In this document: positions 9,710-21,688 of the stretch, one piece after another
Layout: every line of letters begins with the position of its first letter
How positions within the stretch are numbered: the first letter of the stretch is position 1
Origin: Asterias amurensis
Taxonomy: Eukaryota > Echinodermata > Asteroidea > Forcipulatida > Asteriidae
Assembly: GCF_032118995.1 (NCBI RefSeq)
Contig: NC_092669.1
Location: forward strand, 3,843,501 to 3,907,500
DNA length: 64,000 bases
Direction of reading: 5' to 3'
The notes under the pieces: model-generated
Databases searched by the model: none
Told to the model about the DNA's origin: nothing
What the model saw: the letters and a program-made list of their open reading frames with translations, nothing else
Made by a program: the position numbers and the translations under genes

Positions 9710-11646
9710 TGCATGGTGTGACCACTTTGTGTCCGGTAAATCATTCATTATTTCCGTGTTATTGTTAGCAAGTAGAAGTACAGACTCTAGTCTATGTTGT
9801 TAGTTAGCGTTTTCCTCGATAGTTGGATTATTCATATTGGAAAGAATGTCACACAGAACTGCCAGTTTTCTCATCATAATAAATTTGAGACATCACACAT
9901 TTTCTTCCTGTTCCATCTACCTCCCAAAAATGGTTTAGAGAATTATAAAGAGAATAGTGCATTTTTTCTTTCATTTTCACACAGTCCCACAGTACGAGTA
10001 TCACACATTTTCATGTATCCACATTTTGCTCGCAAAGCATAAAGAAGGGTTACCGTCACTTGCCAATGAACTGATCGTTTTAAAAGTCAGAATGGAAGGG
10101 GCCTACATACATGGTTGCTGGGAAGAGAGAATACTGGTCTTTAACAATTACCAATGGTGTCCAGTGTCTTAACAGCCCCCAGCTGGCACAAGGGTAGAGT
10201 TGTCTGACAACTGGTGATTTTTCGTTTAAGACACAGCCAGTTTCATTTCATTTTGCTGTTCTCTCAAGTAATTTCAAACGTGCAGATTCCAGTGTGCTTT
10301 GAAATTTAACCTTTTGCAGTTGTACTAGGTGGGGTATGACCCAAGTTGTCAAGTAGCAAATTTGTGATCCAGATCACTGAACGAAGGAGGTGAGATATTG
10401 AATGGGTTTATACTTAGCAGCCATACTGAAGGTGATCGATGGCCTGCTTTTCCAAGTGGTACAGTTGCACTCCTTGACCATAACAATATATATTAAGAAG
10501 CCATTATTGTTACTCTAAGTGACTTAAAGGTGAGATATTGGCAAATACGTTTTTGTCTTCTTATGACGGCCATCTTGAAAACCCAAGATGACCACTACAT
10601 AAAAAACCCAAGATGGCCGCCATCCAAAACAAAGAAGGCACTGCTGCTCTTCTGAGTGGTACAGTTAGATTCATTGACCATGAAAATGTATATTTGGTCA
10701 CCATAATTGTGATTAAAAGTGATTTAGAACATGAGATATTGATAAAATGTGTCTTTTCTTCATATAGCGGCCATCTTGAAAACCCAATATGGCCCTATAT
10801 AAAAGAAAGAAGACACTGCTGCTCTTCTAAGTGGTACAGTTGGATCCATTGACCATGGAAATATATATTTGGACACACTATTTGATTCTATGTAACTTTG
10901 GAGGCGAGATACCGGCAAATATGGGTTTTTCATATGGTTACCATCTTAAAAATCCAAGATGGCCGCCATACAAAGAAAATAAAGCACTGTTGCTTTTCTA
11001 AGTGGTGAAGATGTATTCCTTGACCATGGAAATGTATATCTAGACACCATAATTGTGATCCTAGGTGACTCAGGAAGTGAGATACTGGCAAAAACAGGTT
11101 TTTAAATGGCGGCCATCTTGGAAATCCAAGATGGCCGCCATAATACATCTTGGTGAGGTGGTTCCTATCATAAATGCAAAGCTTAGGTATTAAGGAACAC
11201 GTGGACAAAATTTGGTGCTTTTGTCCGGAACGTCCACATCCATCTCAAATATGGTCATAAGCTGCCTGACTATAAGAGGGTACTTAAAAATAATTACAAA
11301 ATATTCCCCTTTTCGCTTTTTCCTTTGGTTAAATTTGGCTGGGCACTAGTTGACAACAGCAATTCTTAGTAAATCTTTCCTTAATAATGAATGCTAACAC
11401 TACACTGTCTTGTGAGTGATTGTCCGCTACCTGCATGCTTTACAAGGAGCAGACAATAAGAGAATTTTCCTTGGGCTTACACATGCCTCCAGCTCTCCTG
11501 CTCTATTGAATAACATGAATATGTATAGCGTTTAACAATGACAACGGTCCGAGTAGGGTGGAGCCTTCAGTATCGAGCTTGTGATTGGGCATTGGCAAGA
11601 TCTGGACGTGCGACGGTGCTTTGAATGTGTAAAACGAATGATCACT

Positions 11647-12534
11647 ATCTAGACCACGATTTGACGGTTGAGTTAATCCTTTGTTTCTCCCCTGAATCTT
11701 CGCATTTCATGTCCGTAGAGTAAGATGTCGATGAAGCAGTATACAGCGCGTGGTCTTTCGAAAAACGATCCAGGCCAAAAGTGGGCGTTGCGCTTGCGTT
11801 TAAAGTTATAAAACAAAGTACAAAAAAAATAAAGTAACAAAATCACCCCCTTTCCCTAATAGTATGAAGAGAATGGGTGTTAATGTTGTAGTTATATTGT
11901 TTGACACCCACTTGATATTAAGTCTATACTGCAGTTAATGGAAAAGGATAAGAAAAACCAAAGGCTGATAATCTCAAATGAGGGTTGAAACAAATAAGAC
12001 TGGGTAAAATACCATAGAACTTAAAATAGTAGATATAACCCTGTTCAGAACCTGAACAGCATCTTAAAAACAAAACAAAACATAAAATTATTTGTTGCAT
12101 TTCAATAACAAAGTTAATGGGCTGAATGTTTCACATCACTGTGTTTCTAATGGATGAGTTTTCCCTCTTGCCCAAACCATGCTCTTCTGTCCCTTTAACA
12201 CCTTTGAGTATGAAATTGACTAAAAACCTTGAGGCGTCAAGCTTTACTTCCTGCCTTTACAAGTCCAGGAACGCAATCGATTACCAACCTTTCCAGAACA
12301 AATATGTCATCATATTGGTGTCATGTATCAAGCACTGTGTTTCATCTAGATCGCGATTTGAAGCTGAGATGTTTGAGGGTTGAGTTTATCATTTATATAT
12401 CCAACGCAGACCTGGCTCGCTTCTACCTTGATTCATTTACATTGGAGTAATAAGATAACAATACGGCACTAATTGTACCAAACTCGTGGTCTTTAGGCAA
12501 CCTTCGAGGTTGGAAGGGGGCGTTCCGTCCGTAC
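11647..12534. other. Gene-1 upstream flank remnant and a second flank relic
   Basis: 11650-11690 continues the flank interrupted by the 6.5-kb unit. 12305-12455 (aagcactgtgtttcatctag ... cctggctcgcttctacc) matches the flank upstream of genes 2 and 3 (20430-20540, 24800-24920) in the same orientation, but no PAN-FAMeT exon adjoins it. The AT-rich stretch between holds nothing recognisable. Confidence 0.6.
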
Positions 12535-13620
12535 TTCGTAAAGGGAAGGTACACGTTTGGTAATTGTCAAACACAAGTCTTCTCACTCGGTGTATCCCAA
12601 TATAAGCATAAAATAACAAGCCTGTGAAAATTTGAGCTAAATTGGTCATCGAAGTTGTGAGAAAAAGATGCGAGAAAAAAACATCCTTAATGGACGATTT
12701 TGTGTGCTTTCAGATAGGAATGAAAGACCTCTGGCTAGAAGTCTTTTATTATTTGAGTGAAATTACCTCTTTCTCAAAATCTATGCTACTTCAGAGGGAG
12801 CCGTTTCTCACAATGTTGTATACTATCAACAGCTCTCCAATGCTTGTTACCAAGTCAGTTTTTAAGTAAAAATTTGTTTTGAGTAATCACCAAACCTGTA
12901 CCTTCCCTTTAAACACCATTGTGATTAAAAATTTAAAATTGGGAAAATAGTATTAATAACAACAAGAGATGTTTCGCAGCGCTGTGATACGAAACAGTTA
13001 AAAGCACTCACAATAACATCATGGAGCTATAAAACTTCCCTGCATGAGGTGTTGATTTTGATCGTAATGAGGCAGTTCCTTTTGGAGTTATTGTACACTC
13101 GCCACTAGAAAAGACAGGTTACCAAACATAAACCATGCTGTGTTCGCTGATGCTTTAATGTAGCTATAGCTTTTTACCCTCGTTTGATTTCAAGTCTGTT
13201 GCCACCTTAACATGATCCATCAGTGCAATAACAACAACCTTAAGCCACAAACCTAAATTTAAAGGTACTGAACACTATTGGTAATTACTCAAAATAATTT
13301 TAGCATAAAACCTTATTTGGTAACGAGTAATGGGGAGCTGTTGATAGTATAAAACACAGTAAGAAACGACTCCCTCTGGAAAAAAAAGTAGTTTTCGAGA
13401 AAGCAGTAGTTTTCGACGAATTTGATATCGAGACCTAGATTAGATTATGAGCTAATCATATCAATCATCTGAAAGCACATGTTTTCGTGTGAGAATGGTT
13501 CTTCCATTACTACCTTGCAACTTCGACGACCAATTGAGATCAAATATTCACAGGTTCATGCATATGTTGAGATACACCAAGTGAGAAGACAATTACCAAT
13601 ATTGTCCAGTATCTTTAACA
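12535..13620. mobile_element. Two family-A MITE copies (12535-12912 reverse, 13259-13620 forward)
   Basis: Both show the family landmarks: 'ctccctctga/tcagagggag', 'tttctcacaatgtt', 'tgagatacaccaag' and the terminal tagtgtccag(t/a)... ending at TTTAA. The 12913-13258 stretch between them has no recognisable gene. Confidence 0.8.
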
Positions 13621-13763
13621 AGATTGTCGGAGCTTAGCCCGTAATACTTATCATTTCGTTGGTTATTGATATCACTGCATTTCAAGTGGACGAAGTTTTG
13701 GTGAACCACAATTTTGGTACAATTGTCAATATAAAAATGTATTGGATACTGATAAACAATTCA

Positions 13764-14885
13764 AGGTCTATTTAAGATAGTAGAAGTGTATGTTTTGTAT
13801 TTATTGATAAATTTGGAAAAGGGTTTTATTAGTTTCTATTGCAACCATGTCCTATACAAAAGGGGATTTCAACTTGCCCCCCAAAAATGCTTTCGATAGC
13901 GAATAAATTACATATGTGACCATCAACTTAAAACAAAAACAGCAATTACGAGGACACAAAATGGATGGAGTATATCAAAAGAAAGTATGATCAAAGTTTT
14001 TATTAAAATTACCACTTATACATGTACATAACGTGCATATTGTAATAAATAAAATATTTTGAGAAAAAAAGGTGTCAATTTTAATATTATTTTACACAAT
14101 GTTCTTAGAACTCTTAGAAGTTTTGACAGGGCTTTTCTTCCTGCAGCTGTGAAGATCTGGAACAGCCTACCATCATCGGTTATCTCAGACATTACTACCC
14201 AGGGCATGCAGTCATTCAAATGTAGAGTAAATAAATACCTTAAGTAACGTCCTGTTTTACGGCAATTATGATTGCAGGTGATGCTAGTTGTTGTGTCTCT
14301 CATCACTTTCTAGTGAGTGAGGCATAGTCCAAAAACCATTATCTCCTTTTCTTTTCTTCTTGTTTTTGTTTATCGTGGAATGGTCTGTTGAAACAAGCTC
14401 TTAGCTATCCCTATGGGATATTATGCTTGTCTTTTCAGGGGGCACTCCTTAAAAAAAATAACAAAAAATTAATAAAAAAGCGCTGACCACGCGAGGCCAT
14501 TAATATTTGTTGCAGTTGTAATACTTCTAAAAAGTAAACTTGTATTGCCATTTATAGGAGTAACAACAACAAAAAATATGCCATTAAAGGCACTGGACAC
14601 TATTGGTAATTACTCAAAATAATGTTTAGCATAAAATCTTACTTCACAATAGAGGGTTGTTGGTAGTATAAAACATAGTGACAAACTGATCCCTCTGAAG
14701 TAACGTAGTTTTTGAGAAAGAAGTAAATAGACAAAAACTGCTACCCCGAAGGTCGCATGGTATAAGTCATCCGAACAGTTTTAACTCTTATTATGATTCA
14801 CTTTTATTTGTTCAAACACAAAATAAATTAATTTAAAAGAATGCATAATAGTTGAAGATGCTAACACGCAAACAGCTTACAGTGA
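13764..14885 (+). repeat. Segmental duplication, right copy (partner 11-1112)
   Basis: It is colinear with the window start. It lacks the family-P MITE, so it shows the empty TTAA site at about 14582. It is interrupted by a LINE tail at 14100-14477 and ends where the Helitron begins. Confidence 0.85.
14100..14477 (+). mobile_element. 5'-truncated LINE, 3' end with reverse-transcriptase tail
   Basis: The frame through 14247 gives SFDRAFLPAAVKIWNSLPSS, then FKCRVNKYL and a stop. This is the conserved C-terminal signature of non-LTR retrotransposon ORF2 (FLP..V..WN.LP...FK). A 3' UTR and A-rich tail (to about 14477) follow. The partner duplication has about 20 bp of unrelated target sequence here and no LINE, so insertion (with a small target deletion) postdates the duplication. 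Confidence 0.8.
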
Positions 14886-17804
14886 TCTATACTATTAAAA
14901 GCGTAACCTGCGCCATCTTGGATTGAAAATTAGAAGGTCCAGTGGTATGGCATCCTTGTGGAATCCAACACGGTTGTTTGTGTGGAATTCAATACGTTTG
15001 TGTGGTTTTAGACGTCGGGTTGCAAGTCTGCAAAACCCGGATCCAAACTCGCACTTACAAGTCATGTGATTGGAGGAAGTTTGGGCGGCGACCGTGCGTC
15101 AACCACTGGTCGATGTTGTTACCAGACTTCCTAGAAATCTTTCTGACAGGCGACTCATTGGACAGTGTTTCGCAGATGGTGCTCCGGATTGGTTCATTCA
15201 TTGCCCCTTGAACGCCCACCCGCCATTCGATCCGCCCTTTTTGGTCAGGTTACTTTCGTGTTGTACTAAGCATGGTTCTCCGGATTGGTTCATTCATTGC
15301 CGCGAAGGGTCGAAAGGGTCGAAGAGGCTGGGTGCCAGGACAAATCCGAAACCAATCTCACGAATTTGACCGAATTTGCATTGAATGGATTAAGTACCGT
15401 AGATTGATGTTTCGCAGGTGACCATGTGTCAACCACTGGTCGACGTTGTTATCAGACTTCCTAGAAATGCTTCTGCGGGTGACTCATTTGTTGAAAAGAT
15501 TAAATGGAGAATATTTATAAAAAAGCATTCACTTCCAAACGGCATGAGAATTATCATGATGAACAAGGATGGGATCAAACGGAAGCTTAATAATTTGGAA
15601 ACATTGGGTAGGGCCGGCTATAGGTTGGAAGGTGTCTAAGGGAATTTACAATTAATAACATTTTGGGGGTGGGGGCCTTACACAAAGAGCCATTCTGGTC
15701 AGTGTATTGTGAGTGGTGTGTTGTCTGGTTTGAGACAGGCCACCTGTTGCTTGGTGAAGAAGGTCGCCGTGGGACCACTTTAGGTTGACAGTGGGTGGCG
15801 ACCTTGGACCTTTTGCCAGTAAACTCAAATGGGTACATGAATTCCGTTTTAGAATACGGTCTGTTCATGGAGGTATAATGTTGCAGTTTCAGAGTTTAAC
15901 CATGGCGGGAGAATTGTGAAACCATTCCTTACTCTATGGTGAAATTTATACACACACGTCAAAGGCTGTTTTGAAGCTGTAAAAAAAAGAACTTTGCTTT
16001 GCATTTGGTCAAAGTTGTTAAGCAAAACGACATTAAGTTTCCTTTTGAATAAGTCCATTCACAAAATTGGTTAAAGCAGTGTGTCGGTCAGGTCTCAGAA
16101 TGTACATTTTGCCAAATCCATTATGAAGATTAATTTAGTCATCGGCCCGTCGGGTTGGTTACTGATGGAGATAATATTAACAAAAGAGACCTCGTGCGGC
16201 TGAATGGGGTACATTTTTAGGAGTTTGTCTATTGACCCAAACTGGACGTAACAAACCCTAAACATGACTTGACATGCTTTCTGAAAGTGAAATAAGTTAG
16301 AGAAAATTAAGGAGTGGGGACGAGTTTATCGTTTTTATTTAGTTTGTGTTATAGGGTTCCAGAGATATGGGATGTATGGAGGTTTGTTCCTAGAGCAGCG
16401 TGAACATGAACTTGTGTCGTTTGTCGTTCAAATTTCGCGAGATGCAATAAGCCCAAAGTGACAATAAAACAAAACCAGACCTGCCAAGTCTCGTCACGCA
16501 TTAGGCGTGAGACTCACGCACTTGGGCTCTGTCTCACGCTCACACGCACATCAACCATTATTCGGGCGAGAACGGGAAACAAAATTAACGACATTTTTTG
16601 TACAAAATTTGTACAAACAGAGCGCAAAATTGCAGATTGCGCACGCGTTTGCTCATCCAGTAGGTTCAGCTCAAATTCGGCAGAGCGCAAAACGCTTATT
16701 GCGCACAAGTTTGTTCCGATTCTTTTAGCAAATTCGTTGAAATGCGCTCCACTAGCGAAGACACAACAGGCAGAAGAAGTGAGCGATTGATTTTGGACAT
16801 CATTTTTAGTCTATTTTTTTCAAGTTTGGAAGGATATAATCTGACACAATCGAACCTCCACATTAACCATCAACATCTCCTGTGTGTACCTCAAGTGAGT
16901 TTTAATTATTCTGAGGAGGCTTTTGATGCATTTTGAAACACTTTTTGTCCACAATTAAATTTCACATTGTTTTATTTATTTATAAAAAAAAAAAATAAAA
17001 AAAAGGTTGGGCGGCGATTTAAAAAGGCCTTCTTAAACTGGCAATTTTTTTTCCGGGGGGATGGGGGTTGAGCTTTGAAAAATCTCACACATAGCTAGCC
17101 TCTGGACTTGGCATCTCTGCCTGCAAAACACTTTTTTGACGTTCACGTTAAGTGCTCCCGTTATACATGCAGCCTATTGACCAGAAAGTTTACAAGACCA
17201 ATTCAGATGAGAATAAACTAAAAAGAGGCCTACGCTCTTACCACCCCACCCCCCCCCCCCCCGAAAAAAAACAGTAGATAAATTAGATTTGTGGCACACA
17301 GCATGTTCCAAAAACACGCTTTACTTATAGTGCTGTAGCAACGCTATGTATCGTGGGACGTAAAAATGTCATTTTTGACGATGTTTTTTAAAAAGGAAAT
17401 GCAAGCATTATGAATGTATATTGAGTGTGTGGAGAAAGTTTTGGTAGTGTAGTACAAAAGAAACTTTAGTTATTGCTGGCTAACGGTCAGTTTCACCTAT
17501 CAACGCTGATTTTGAAAAACGTGTAGCGTTAGGGAGGCCCAACATATTAGACCCTTATAAGGATCACGGGGGAGCCTTATAGTTTCTAGATGCATAAGGT
17601 ACGTTGTCTAACCCAAAACGAGGTGGGTACAGCCACTGCAAGTAGTGGTGGACGTGCGAAATAGCTTCATTTTGGGTTAGAATTATGACGCCATGCATAA
17701 ATATTGAGAGAGGCGTATAACACCCTCACCCACATTTCGAAATATTTGTGTAAAGGATTTTTATATCCTAGCGGGGTGCCGCGCGAAGCGCGGCATCCCG
17801 CTAG
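14886..17804 (+). mobile_element. Non-autonomous Helitron, 2.9 kb
   Basis: The 5' end is TCTATACTATTAAAAGCG. The 3' end has the stem GCCGCGC-gaa-GCGCGGC followed 11 nt later by CTAG. It sits exactly between A (14885) and T (17805). These are the canonical Helitron features: TC start, hairpin, CTRR end, AT target, no TIR. No Rep or helicase motif was found in any frame. Inside, a block of about 40 bp (caaccactggtcga...) occurs twice (15100, 15427). A separate element with ends like ctgccaagtc/gacttggca lies at about 16475-17130. Confidence 0.9.
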
Positions 17805-17844
17805 TCTATATTAATTGCTTTTAAGATTGACTTTCTTTCTTTTC

Positions 17845-20228
17845 TTAATCGGTGCAAAAGGTGTAAAAGATCCAATTTACACGATTGTAGTACGAAGTAA
17901 TACCGATGTAGTTGACAGTAACCCTCCTGGTCTCATCATGCCACTCCAAGAAGGGGGTAACCTCGCCCCCTTTACCCACCTTGATGGTTCCATGGTCGTA
18001 GGTCAACCAGAACCGACGGTACTCCAACTCGGACATGATGCCCGGGGTAGATTTCTCAGCGTAGGGCGATGTCTGGCAACGTCTCTCGCATTGAACAACA
18101 GACCTGGTGTTGATCCAGCCACCAATGACTGAGGGGTAAAGGGCAAAAATCCACATTGTTATACAAACCCAATATAATACTTCAAACTTCTTGTTAATCT
18201 GAAATTTGGAAAGAAAATCATCTAATTTTGTGATCCCGATATGATTTGTTTCTTTATATGTTGTTACCTTGTGTTGTTGCGTATTAAATGTGAATGACAT
18301 CTAGCAATCCTTGTGTACGTAAAATCTGGTTATGGACGTTTTGAAAAAACATGATAAGAACAAAATGTACAATAGCGCTTGGTAACCATTTTTAGGTATT
18401 TTAAATTAAATTCTGCTTATCACGACCATCGTTACACCTCCTTTTTTTTTGTTTTTTTTTATTTTTTAAGGTTGCTTAAAAAGATGTTTTGTAAAGAAAC
18501 AAACCACCAGTTATACGGGCGTTTAGAAGCTAATGGTCAATTGTAACTTGGCCGTTCAGCATTTCACTATTGGAATTCATCTTACCTACAAGGTAGTATG
18601 ACGTCTCATCCGTAAATTCAGAGAGAGACAAATGTGCGTCATTTGTGCCTTTCACGGAGAAGTCAAGTCTGAATACGTCACTTGACAGGAGCCGTGGATA
18701 GATGTAATTAAAGGCTTCATTACCGCTAACTACATCAACTGGACACTCTGTGGAGGAAAAAACAAAGGATATTAAAATCAGGGACAAGATTTAATAAACT
18801 ATTAACTCAAAAAGAAAGACAAAGTTATTAAGATTTCAAAACGAAACCGCGATAAAACAGATCCAACAAAAGTCCCTCAAAGTATAACTTGTTGTCAAAC
18901 AAAACATTATTGGTCAACTAGTGGATATTATTACTCAACTAGTCGCGCATCAAATAGCTGCGACTTCGAAACTAGTCGCGATACTCCCATTGCCCAAGAT
19001 GCATCGCGATATATTGTTTGTCACAGGCGCATGAAGTGAAACTCGTGCTGAAAGGATTGATGGATTGTTTCACTGATGTGTGGTTGTGTTTTGTAAGTAT
19101 AAGTTATGTTGTCGTGAATCGTGAGCGACAAAAGTGGTTAACCAAGCATGAAGTCGCTTCTCATTTCTAGTAATCGTGACTCGACTAAGCAATCAAAAGG
19201 TGTAATTTCCCATGAGTTACGCTTTAGTTCCATAAAAGATAACAATTCAAATTACGCTTCATTCATTTCATCAAACCCCTATATACATTAACGTTGTAGG
19301 ATACACCACGTACCTTCAATTGCTTTCATACCATTAAGGTACGCGAATCCCTCAATCTACATTGAAACGCAGCTAAGCTTACGTTCTAAGATACGCATAC
19401 GTTACTTCAAATTACGCTTACATTCCAATAAAAGGTATATATGCTTTCAATCCAGAGTCAAGCTACGCTTACGTTCCAAGATACGCAGCTACGCTTACGT
19501 TCTAAGATACGCTTACGTTCCTTCAAGTTACGCTTACATTCCAATAAAAGGTATGCTTTCAATCCAGAGTCAAGCTACGCTTACGTTCCAAGATACGCAG
19601 CTACGCTTACGTTCCAAGATACGCAGCTACGCTTACGTTTTAAGATACGCTTACGTTCCTTTAAGTTACACTTTCATTCAAACAAAAGTTACGCTTTTAA
19701 TACTGAGTCAAGCTACGCTTACGTTGTAAGATACGCAGCTACGCTTGACAATTATTACCATACGCATCAAGTGCCTTTAAAATTGAACTTGTTATAAAAC
19801 TGGTACGTTGAAAGGCCAACCTTTCACATTTTAAGCTCAAAAACATAGATGTGTTCCTACATACTTCCATGATATTCTTCATCAAAGTACATCCAGCCGT
19901 TAGATGGTTGCAGATCAGATTTATCTCTGGTAAACACAGCGTAGTTTAACTCGCAGACTTCAGCATCTTCGCAGTAGTTGAATGACTTACAGGCATCTTC
20001 TTGCAGACAGAAGACCGCACAAGTAACTTTGGAACGAGCCGTAGCGCTGCGGTAGACTTTACCACGGAGTGCGTGATCACGTATTGGTCCGTGGTAGAAA
20101 GTATGTTGAGTTCCTTTTCTTATTTGGTCAGTGCGGGTGCCGTTTTGGCATGGGATATTGAATCGACCTGAAGCGACTGCAGCGTAGACTAACAACAAAG
20201 CAGCAGTTAGAAATACAGGGATACCCAT
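17845..20228 (-). CDS. Secreted PAN + FAMeT-like domain protein, paralogue 2 (3 exons)
   Basis: The exons are complement of 19865-20228, 18586-18747 and 17845-18128, with sizes 364, 162 and 284 nt as in gene 1. The domain order is signal peptide, PAN-like cysteine module, then FAMeT-like domain split over exons 2 and 3. At the exon 1 donor the last exon base is A instead of G, so the codon spanning the junction becomes Lys instead of Glu; the GTATGT donor is kept. Introns align with gene 1 over their full length, so the two arose by a recent block duplication of at least 2.1 kb. The downstream flank also aligns up to the Helitron end. No disabling change was seen. Confidence 0.88.
19208..19752. 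repeat. Intronic minisatellite, expanded version in gene 2
   Basis: The same units as 4117-4410 (agctacgcttacgtt, aagatacgcagc, ccaataaaaggtatgc) are present in more copies. A long apparent ORF through it is a product of the repeat and does not match any family. Confidence 0.8.
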
Positions 20229-20262
20229 GACGTCACGCTGTACGTTACCATTATAAGCTGAG
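20228..20262 (-). promoter_or_regulatory. Core promoter of gene 2: TATA-like box and perfect CRE
   Basis: TGACGTCA at 20228-20235 ends on the A of the ATG. TTATAATGG lies about 30 bp upstream on the minus strand. The shared block TACAGCGTGACGTCATGGG is identical in genes 2, 3 and 4. Confidence 0.55.
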
Positions 20263-20574
20263 ATGAGAGGCTAACTTTTAAACGAGACTACTGTTATAAT
20301 GGTGATCCATACACGGAGAGTGTATCATTACTATGAAGATATCAGTAAACAAAGAAATGTACGAAAACCATCCGATGAATCAGCAGAAGTAATGCCAGCA
20401 GTGCGGCTGCGACCAAATCTATGAACAAAATGGCGTCTATTAAGCACTGTGTTTAATCTTTATCATCGAATTAAAGTTCAGATTTGTGATGGTTGGGTTC
20501 ATCTGTTGTATCTAACACACACGCTTGGCTCGAATCTACTCAACGTATGTACCGTGGAGTGAGTTACCGAAGTA

Positions 20575-20640
20575 CACAACGACTTAAGCAACAACCCTAA
20601 CCGTAGCCGTAGTCGTAGCCGTAGTCGTAGCCGTGTAGCC
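20575..20640. repeat. GTAGCC/GTAGTC hexamer run upstream of gene 2
   Basis: ccgtagccgtagtcgtagcc-type hexamers follow ...cttaagcaacaacccta. The same run at the same distance upstream of gene 3 (24955-25012) shows the upstream flanks were duplicated with the genes. Confidence 0.85.
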
Positions 20641-21303
20641 GCCAATTATGGTACTTCATACTCCATTAGCGTCAGTAACGACTTCATAAAAATCAATGCG
20701 GCGCACAAAGAAAACGCTTCACGTTAGATTGTTTTGCAATTGCGGGTATTGTTTGTATACTTTGGCGTAAAATTAACCTTCTAACTAGATGGAAAGGTGC
20801 GTCACGTTCGGTTTTTTTTTACGCCATCATCAACGAACTATGGACTAACATAAAACAGGCGCTGGCACTGGGCACAAAATATGTTTATAGGCAAATTATA
20901 CCCTTGGATATCTGAGTTCGATTGTTTCGATTGAACCCCCCCCCCCCAAAAAAAAAAAAAAATAAATAAATAAATAAATAAAATTATCTCGAAAGGTAAA
21001 TCACAGATATCGCGGATGTCGACGAAATTTTTGAGCGGTTAATGCCCATGTTAATGTTCGATGATTGGTGTACACAAACTGAGAAACGTTTATGCAAGCA
21101 TGACACGTCTCTCGCATCGAAAATGTATTAAATTCATCTCCGAAAATAATTCCCTAAAAAGGGAACGTATTATTCTCGTATTAAGTGTCAGCAGCTGCAG
21201 TGCTTCTTTACCGAGTTCATTTATTGGTCATTAATGTTCAGGGTAATTACCAAATAGGATTCCTAGGGTACTAGTTCTTTGGTATCATTATTGTCAAAGA
21301 CCA

Positions 21304-21688
21304 GGGGTCGATTTCACAAAGAGTTAGGACTAGTCCTAAGGGATATCAAAAACGTACAGCTAGTCCTAAGTTAGGACTAGTAACTCGTCCTAACTCGAAA
21401 TAAGACTAGTCCTAACTCTTTGTGAAATCCACCCCTGGGCCCAATTTCATGGCTCTGCTTACCGCCGAATTCTGCGCTTACGATCGCGATTCACCGCTTA
21501 CGTGCAAGCGCCGAATTTCTGCGCTAACCTTGCAAGCGTAGAATGCCTAGTAACGTGGAGTACGCACGCGCAGAAGCCAAAATTCGCCGCTGACCCATGA
21601 AATACGCTTGCCGTAAGCACAGAATTCCCTGCTTCCGTAAGCGCCGATTCTGTGCTTACGGTAAGCAGAGCCATGAAATTGGGCCCTG
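21304..21688. mobile_element. Two abutting hairpin MITEs
   Basis: 21304-21437 is a hairpin with ends gtcgatttcacaaagagtta / taactctttgtgaaatcc and ctaggactag-type arms. Directly after it, 21437-21688 has ends gggcccaatttcatggctct / agagccatgaaattgggccc and arms built from GCGCTTACG units. Both lack coding capacity. The 20640-21300 stretch before them is AT-rich with a C/A run at 20936-20985 and no recognised gene. Confidence 0.85.

Larger units (their letters stand above)
8641..11270. mobile_element. Foldback-like DNA transposon, copy B (longer)
   Basis: It begins GTCAGGTAGCTTA directly after the TA that ends copy A and finishes GCTGCCTGAC before TA at 11271. The terminal arms (8641 to about 9245, and about 10600 to 11270) are inverted over roughly 600 bp and consist of degenerate 150-bp subrepeats rich in GGCGGCCATCTTGG. 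The middle carries the THAP-like fragment, a perfect hairpin and about 1 kb of unrecognised sequence shared with copy A. Small ORFs in the arms repeat with the subrepeats and are not genes. Confidence 0.85.
5131..11646. mobile_element. 6.5-kb composite unit with 266-bp terminal inverted repeats
   Basis: 5131-5398 and 11378-11646 are inverted copies, ending AGTGATCATTCG and CGAATGATCACT. Outside them, the gene-flank sequence gtttcATC and ATCtaga would join into the uninterrupted flank seen at 12328 and 24826 (gtttcatctaga/gtttcatctaca), giving a 3-bp ATC target duplication. Inside are a 51-bp minisatellite and two foldback elements. No transposase was recognised, so it is either a non-autonomous TIR transposon that collected later insertions or an inverted-repeat-flanked insertion of another kind. 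Confidence 0.75.

Noticed and set aside
6592-11208. Repeated 66-92 aa ORFs (MSTCSLIPKL..., MKNPYLPVSR..., MAAIQNKEG...)
   Set aside because: They follow the 150-bp subrepeats of the foldback arms, appear in both orientations and match no domain.
16458-16936. Overlapping ORFs of 64-110 aa inside the Helitron
   Set aside because: Composition is repeat-like, there is no domain signature, and no Helitron Rep/Hel motif is present.
17815-18132. Plus-strand ORF of 105 aa (also 22968-23360, 130 aa)
   Set aside because: They lie antisense to FAMeT exon 3 of genes 2 and 3. They are open only because that exon is strongly conserved.
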